From positions 1 to 64,000 of the forward strand of contig NZ_QCYM01000010.1 of NCBI RefSeq assembly GCF_003075075.1: a stretch of DNA of 64,000 nucleotides, given 5' to 3'. Every line of letters begins with the position of its first letter. Position 1 is the first letter of the stretch. The translations under genes were made by a program, and so were the position numbers. Source of the DNA: Labrenzia sp. 011 (GTDB taxonomy: Bacteria; Pseudomonadota; Alphaproteobacteria; Rhizobiales; Stappiaceae). Below the pieces are notes generated by a model. That model was given only the letters and a program-made list of their open reading frames with translations. It was not told the DNA's origin and searched no databases. Positions 59,685-64,000 of the stretch are shown here, one piece after another.

Positions 59685-61121
59685 ATGGATTTTCATCTGG
59701 CACGGAATTTATTTTTCAGTTCGAACGGAACGTTTACCGCTTCGGTCGTAGCCATCGCCTGTTTTTTTGCGGGCATCGCGGTCACGGCGCATGTCGGACA
59801 GCTTGTTCGAGCCGAGCTCGTCACGCAGCACAAGAGGGATGCCGTCGCGGGTCTCTCCGAAGCGCGGGCGCGCCTCGAGGGCGAGATCAGCCGGACGGTG
59901 GCTCATGGCTTTGGCATCAGGGCCTATGTGACCCAGTTTGCCGATGAGCCCTTCAACGGCGACCACTACCGTGAGATCGCAAGCGATCTCATCGAGGAGA
60001 ACTCTTCCATACGGTCCATCGGTCTTGCGCCCAACAACATCCTGCGCGCCGTTTATCCCGAGAAACCGAACGAGGCCGCACTTGGCCTGAACTACCGGAT
60101 GAACAGTACCCAGTGGCCGGCGATCCGCGAAGCGATGATAAGTCGCGAGGTGGTGATTGCCGGTCCGCTCGAACTCGTCCAGGGCGGGCAGTTCCTGGTG
60201 ATCCGTATCCCGGTTTTCCCGCCCGCATATCCCGGCCAGCCGATGAACGACCGGGCCTATTGGGGGGTGGCGACCCTAATTCTCGACGAGGCGGGCCTCA
60301 TGGCGGCCGCGGGCATGAAAGACGTCGTCAACGGCACCCGCACTGCTGTGGTCAACAAGAACGCGGTCGGCACGGCAAACAACGTCATCTTCGGCAACCA
60401 GTCCATTCTGGAGGCCGACTACGTATCGCTTCCTCTCCATCTTCCGGGTGGTCTGAATTGGCAACTGGTCGGCTATCCGCAGAACGGCTGGTCCAGTTAC
60501 GGCGACGAAGTCTGGATGACCCAGCTGATCGGCAGTCTGATCTCGCTGGTCTTCGGCACCATGGCCTTTCTTCTCATCAGCGAGGTCTACAAGGTGCGCG
60601 CGATGGCGCTGCACGATCCCCTGACCGGGCTGGCGAACCGGCGCCTTCTGGAAGAACGCATGTATCAGCTGGCCAACATGTGCGAGCGCTCGGGGTCCGG
60701 CTTTGAGATCTTCTACGTGGATCTGGATGCCTTCAAGCCGGTCAACGACAATTACGGCCATTCGGTCGGGGATCAGTTGCTGATCGAAATCGGCGAGAGG
60801 CTGCAGCATCAGACCCGCCAGAGCGATACGGTTGCCCGGGTCGGTGGTGACGAGTTCATCATCCTGACTCCCGGCAACATGCGCTACCAGGAAAAGGAAG
60901 CCTTCCTGAGCCGTCTGGCAGAACGTCTGGATCAGGCGTTCACCTTCGCCGGCATCAGAATCCGGGTGAAGGCCAGCATCGGCAGTGCGAGTTTCCCGGC
61001 GGATGCCGCCTCGGTGGACGATCTGCTTCGGGTTGCCGACGGGCGCATGTATGCCCAGAAGGCGAAATCCAAGCTGCAGGAAAAGGGCCTGTCGGGAAAG
61101 GAAGTTCCCCAGGCAGGTTAA
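59685..61121 (+). CDS. CHASE-domain diguanylate cyclase
   Basis: 478-residue membrane protein. An N-terminal helix (TASVVAIACFFAGIAVTA) is followed by a periplasmic CHASE sensor domain of about 230 residues, a second helix (IGSLISLVFGTMAFLLISEV) and a GGDEF domain with VARVGGDEFII. The RxxD product-inhibition site is present five residues earlier (RQSD), so it should be an active, feedback-controlled cyclase. The CHASE ligand is unknown. The ATG at 59685 is preferred over an upstream GTG (59646), though its ribosome site is weak. A single gene. Confidence 0.9.
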   Translation: MDFHLARNLFFSSNGTFTASVVAIACFFAGIAVTAHVGQLVRAELVTQHKRDAVAGLSEARARLEGEISRTVAHGFGIRAYVTQFADEPFNGDHYREIASDLIEENSSIRSIGLAPNNILRAVYPEKPNEAALGLNYRMNSTQWPAIREAMISREVVIAGPLELVQGGQFLVIRIPVFPPAYPGQPMNDRAYWGVATLILDEAGLMAAAGMKDVVNGTRTAVVNKNAVGTANNVIFGNQSILEADYVSLPLHLPGGLNWQLVGYPQNGWSSYGDEVWMTQLIGSLISLVFGTMAFLLISEVYKVRAMALHDPLTGLANRRLLEERMYQLANMCERSGSGFEIFYVDLDAFKPVNDNYGHSVGDQLLIEIGERLQHQTRQSDTVARVGGDEFIILTPGNMRYQEKEAFLSRLAERLDQAFTFAGIRIRVKASIGSASFPADAASVDDLLRVADGRMYAQKAKSKLQEKGLSGKEVPQAG

Positions 61122-61232
61122 ATTTCTGTCATATCGCCATCCGGCAGGTGACGTTTGACCGGCTGGTCCCTAAACTGGTGCCCGGCAGTCCATGCATCCG
61201 GGCTGCGGAACGGGAAAGGGACGGAAAAGCCG

Positions 61233-63143
61233 ATGATGTTCACTTGGGGCTCTTTGAAGACGGCGGCGGCGCGGATCGCGTTCGCTGGTGCATTGTCCGT
61301 TACAGGTCTGGCCTCGGTCGGCGTGACGATGGGCAGCCTTGCCGCAGGCCCCGCTTTGGCCGTTGAACCCGAATGGCAGCATGCCTCCGCGCTCAACGGA
61401 ACGCCCAGATACGGGCCGGATGTTTCCCATTTCGATTATGTCAATCCGGATGCCCCGAAAGGCGGCGACGTCAGGCTGGCCAGCAGCGGCGGCTTCGACA
61501 CGTTCAACATTCTTGCCCAGAAGGGGAATATTGCCCCGGGAATCATGTCGATCTACGAAAGCCTGATGGAACCCTCCCTGGATGAGGACGACATCAGCGC
61601 GCAATATGCGGTGCTTGCGAACGGCGTGCGCTACCCGGACGACTATTCCTGGGTGGAATACAGGATCGACCCGAAGGCCCGATGGCACGACGGCAAGCCC
61701 GTAACGGCGGAAGATGTCATCTGGTCGTTCGAAAAGGCGATCGAACTCGATCCGCGCCGGAAATTCTACTATCAGAACGTGACCTCGACGGAGATCGTTG
61801 CCGACAACACGGTCCGGTTCACCTTCGATTCGGTGGGCAACCGCGAACTGCCGAAAATCATGGGGCAGCTGACCATTTTGCCGAAGCACTGGTGGGAAGG
61901 TACCGACGCCAAGGGAGAGAAGCGCGACATTTCCCGGGCAACCCTGGAGCCGCCGCTCGGATCGGGTCCCTACCGGATCAAGGACTTCTCCGCCAACCGT
62001 CAGGTGATCTATGAACGGGTGGAGGACTATTGGGGCAAGGATCTGCCGATCCGGGTCGGCACCAACAATTTCGACGAGATCCGCTACATCGCCTTCCTTG
62101 ACGACGCGGTTCAGTTCGAGGCGTTCAAGGGCGACCAGCATGACTTCCATGTGGAACGCAGTTCCAGCCAGTGGGCCAAGAGATATGATTTTCCCGCGGT
62201 GAGGGACGGCCGGGTCGTGAAGGAGATCTTTCCGGACAAGTCCACCGGTGTCATGCAGGGCTTCTTCCTGAACATGCGTCGGAAAAAGTTCCAGAATCCG
62301 GATGTGCGCAGGGCGCTCAACTACGCCTATGATTTCGAGACGACCAACGAGATCGTCTCGGCGAACCTGCTGAAACGGGTCAATTCCTATTTCGCGGGAA
62401 CCGAGCTTGCCTCCTCCGGGCTGCCGCAAGGCAAGGAACTGGAAATTCTCGAGGAAGTCCGCGACCAGGTGCCGCCCGAGGTGTTCACCCAGGAATACAC
62501 CAATCCGGTTGGCGGAAACCCGCAGAATGTGCGCGCCAATCTGCGCGAGGCCGTGAACCTGCTCCGCGGTGCCGGTTTCGAGCTCAAGGGCGGCAAGATG
62601 ATCGACCCGGCGACCGGCGAACAGCTGAGTGTGGAGTTCCTTTACCGGGACAAGGCCAGCGAACGCACGCTGCTTCCCTATGCCAAGAACCTGGAAAGCA
62701 TCGGCATCGAGCCTGTGTTGCGTCTGGTCGATGTGTCCCAGTTCATCAACCGGGTCCGCAGCAGGGACTTCGATACCGTCGTCCTGGCGATCGGCCAGTC
62801 GCTGTCACCGGGCAACGAGCAGCGCGAATACTGGGGGTCGGCGTCCGCCGACAATCCGAGTTCGGCCAACTACGGCGGCATCAAGAACCCGGCCATCGAC
62901 CATCTGATCGACAAGGTGATCTTTGCCAAGGACCGGGAAACCCTGGTGGCCGCGACCCGCGCGCTCGACCGGGTGCTGCTGTGGAACCACTACGTGGTGC
63001 CGCAATTCTATTCGGACGAAACCCGCACAGCCCGCTGGAACCGGTTCGGCCATCCGGACAGGATGCCCGAATACAGCACCGGTTTTCCGACCATCTGGTG
63101 GTACGACGCGGAGCTGGCGGAAAAGACAGGGACGGCAAGATGA
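61233..63143 (+). CDS. Peptide/opine-type ABC transporter substrate-binding protein (YejA-like), Sec-exported
   Basis: 636-residue periplasmic protein of the SBP_bac_5 family. A Sec signal peptide ends around GPALA-VEPE. The start of the mature part, SHFDYVNPDAPKGG, and the family signature ESLMEPSLDEDDISAQYAVL match YejA-type proteins that bind oligopeptides or microcin C-like compounds. ATG codons occur at 61233 and 61236. The next gene overlaps it by four bases and encodes a second protein of the same family, so the operon is probably yejA-yejA-yejB-yejE-yejF, with permease genes beyond the window. Confidence 0.88.
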   Translation: MMFTWGSLKTAAARIAFAGALSVTGLASVGVTMGSLAAGPALAVEPEWQHASALNGTPRYGPDVSHFDYVNPDAPKGGDVRLASSGGFDTFNILAQKGNIAPGIMSIYESLMEPSLDEDDISAQYAVLANGVRYPDDYSWVEYRIDPKARWHDGKPVTAEDVIWSFEKAIELDPRRKFYYQNVTSTEIVADNTVRFTFDSVGNRELPKIMGQLTILPKHWWEGTDAKGEKRDISRATLEPPLGSGPYRIKDFSANRQVIYERVEDYWGKDLPIRVGTNNFDEIRYIAFLDDAVQFEAFKGDQHDFHVERSSSQWAKRYDFPAVRDGRVVKEIFPDKSTGVMQGFFLNMRRKKFQNPDVRRALNYAYDFETTNEIVSANLLKRVNSYFAGTELASSGLPQGKELEILEEVRDQVPPEVFTQEYTNPVGGNPQNVRANLREAVNLLRGAGFELKGGKMIDPATGEQLSVEFLYRDKASERTLLPYAKNLESIGIEPVLRLVDVSQFINRVRSRDFDTVVLAIGQSLSPGNEQREYWGSASADNPSSANYGGIKNPAIDHLIDKVIFAKDRETLVAATRALDRVLLWNHYVVPQFYSDETRTARWNRFGHPDRMPEYSTGFPTIWWYDAELAEKTGTAR

Positions 63144-64000
63144 TCGGCTTTTCGTCTCCTTCGCGCCGACGGCTGCTGCAGCTTGGCGGGGCTGCGGCGC
63201 TGGCCGGACTGGGGCCGTGGTCCGCGCCCGGAGCGGGAGCGGCGATACGGGCGGCGGGGCAAGGCCCCCAGCATGGCCTGTCCGTCTTCGGGGATCTCAA
63301 ATACGGACCCGGGTTCACCCATTTCGACTATGCCAATCCCGATGCCCCGAAAGGCGGCAAGTTCTCCTTCTCCGCGCCTTACTGGTACTTCAATCAGAAC
63401 CCGCAGACCTACAACACCTTCAATTCCTTCATCCTGAAGGGTGACGCGCCACCGCGCATGGAGCTGTGTTTCGACACGCTCATGGTGCGTGCCCTGGACG
63501 AACCGGATGCCGTCTACGGACTGGTGGCCGAAACGGTCGAGGTATCGGAAGACGGCAACGACTATATCTTCAATCTGCGTCCGGAAGCCCGGTTTCATGA
63601 CGGATCCAGGCTGACGGCGGAAGACGTCGCCTTTTCGATCCTGCTGCTGAAGGCGGACGGGCATCCGCTCCTGAGCCAGCCCCTGAGGGCTCTGAAGGAT
63701 GCCGAGGTCCTCGGGGAACACCGGGTCGCCCTTCAGTTCGACGGCACCCAGGCCCTGCAGCTGGCACTGGTCATAGCGACCGACTATCCGATCTTTTCCA
63801 AACGCTATTACACCGCTTACGACTTCCGGCAATCCACGCTGACGCCGCCGCTGTCCTCCGGTCCCTACAAGGTCGGCAAGCATGCGGTCGGCCGTTATGT
63901 CGAATATCATAAAGTGGATAACTACTGGGGCCGGGACCTTCCGGTGATGAGGGGCCACTGCAATTTCGCCGCCATCAAGGTCGAGTTCTTCCGGGAGCGG
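63140..64000 (+). CDS. Second YejA-like substrate-binding protein, Tat-exported (truncated by window)
   Basis: Starts at the ATG overlapping the previous stop (ATGA) and stays open for 287 codons to the window end. The N-terminus SSPSRRRLLQLGGAAALAGL has a twin-arginine signal, unlike the Sec signal of its neighbour. The mature part has THFDYANPDAPKGG, almost the same block as in the upstream protein, so the two are paralogues. Family and partner as above. Confidence 0.87.
   Translation, partial: MIGFSSPSRRRLLQLGGAAALAGLGPWSAPGAGAAIRAAGQGPQHGLSVFGDLKYGPGFTHFDYANPDAPKGGKFSFSAPYWYFNQNPQTYNTFNSFILKGDAPPRMELCFDTLMVRALDEPDAVYGLVAETVEVSEDGNDYIFNLRPEARFHDGSRLTAEDVAFSILLLKADGHPLLSQPLRALKDAEVLGEHRVALQFDGTQALQLALVIATDYPIFSKRYYTAYDFRQSTLTPPLSSGPYKVGKHAVGRYVEYHKVDNYWGRDLPVMRGHCNFAAIKVEFFRER

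Overview
This window is a chromosomal stretch of an alphaproteobacterium. The gene content and order point to the Hyphomicrobiales (Rhizobiales), and the closest impression is a marine Stappiaceae member of the Labrenzia/Roseibium/Stappia type. The lineage call is inference from gene order: gyrB-recF-dnaN-dnaA-rpsT, an acetyltransferase gene between hslV and hslU, a PraR-type regulator before metK, a Mur/Fur-type regulator beside rimI, and a PmtA-type phospholipid methyltransferase. The DNA is GC-rich, which creates many long open frames on the wrong strand.

Layout. 1-127 is the end of an IS3-family insertion sequence. 384-9518 (minus) holds gyrB, recF, dnaN, dnaA, a rhodanese gene, rpsT and an enoyl-CoA hydratase gene. 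9616-13138 holds mutM diverging from ubiE-ubiB. 13179-18854 is the main accessory region: an AruH-like aminotransferase, a TetR regulator, a GhrA-type 2-hydroxyacid dehydrogenase, a divergent class II aldolase, an uncharacterised 580-base gap, a TusA-like small protein and a methyltransferase resembling the methyl-transfer domain of plant methionine S-methyltransferase. 18903-27608 holds alkB, dnaK-dnaJ, a PmtA-like gene, a flavin reductase gene, hslV-GNAT-hslU and a universal stress protein gene. 27797-40072 is a dense housekeeping series: nfuA, tsaB, rimI, fur/mur, an acyltransferase, miaB, phoH, ybeY, corC-like, lnt, praR, metK, trmB. 40338-51042 is the translation and RNA block: rimP-nusA-ylxR-infB, rbfA, truB, rpsO, pnp. 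51211-64000 holds a GGDEF-EAL protein, dapB, gpmA, adenosine kinase, pheA, kdsB, a membrane-anchored cytochrome c, a CHASE-GGDEF protein and two tandem YejA-like binding proteins, the second cut by the window end.

How the parts work together. Most of the window serves replication initiation, protein quality control, tRNA and ribosome maturation and RNA turnover. Three promoters share a CTTG-N17/18-CCTA(T/C)(A/C)TAG layout typical of alphaproteobacterial RpoH (dnaK, hslV, nfuA), so chaperones, the HslUV protease and an Fe-S carrier are probably co-induced by stress. Two nearly identical palindromes (15057-15072 and 16119-16134) flank the dehydrogenase gene and lie upstream of tetR and of the aldolase. 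They define a small local regulon for an unidentified amino or oxo acid. The adjacent methionine-S-methyltransferase-like gene makes methionine or sulfonium metabolism a testable idea for this region. It is the best candidate here for an undescribed system.

Limits: no searches or computations were run. Family calls rest on motifs read directly and on remembered family sequences. No tRNA, rRNA or CRISPR array was seen.
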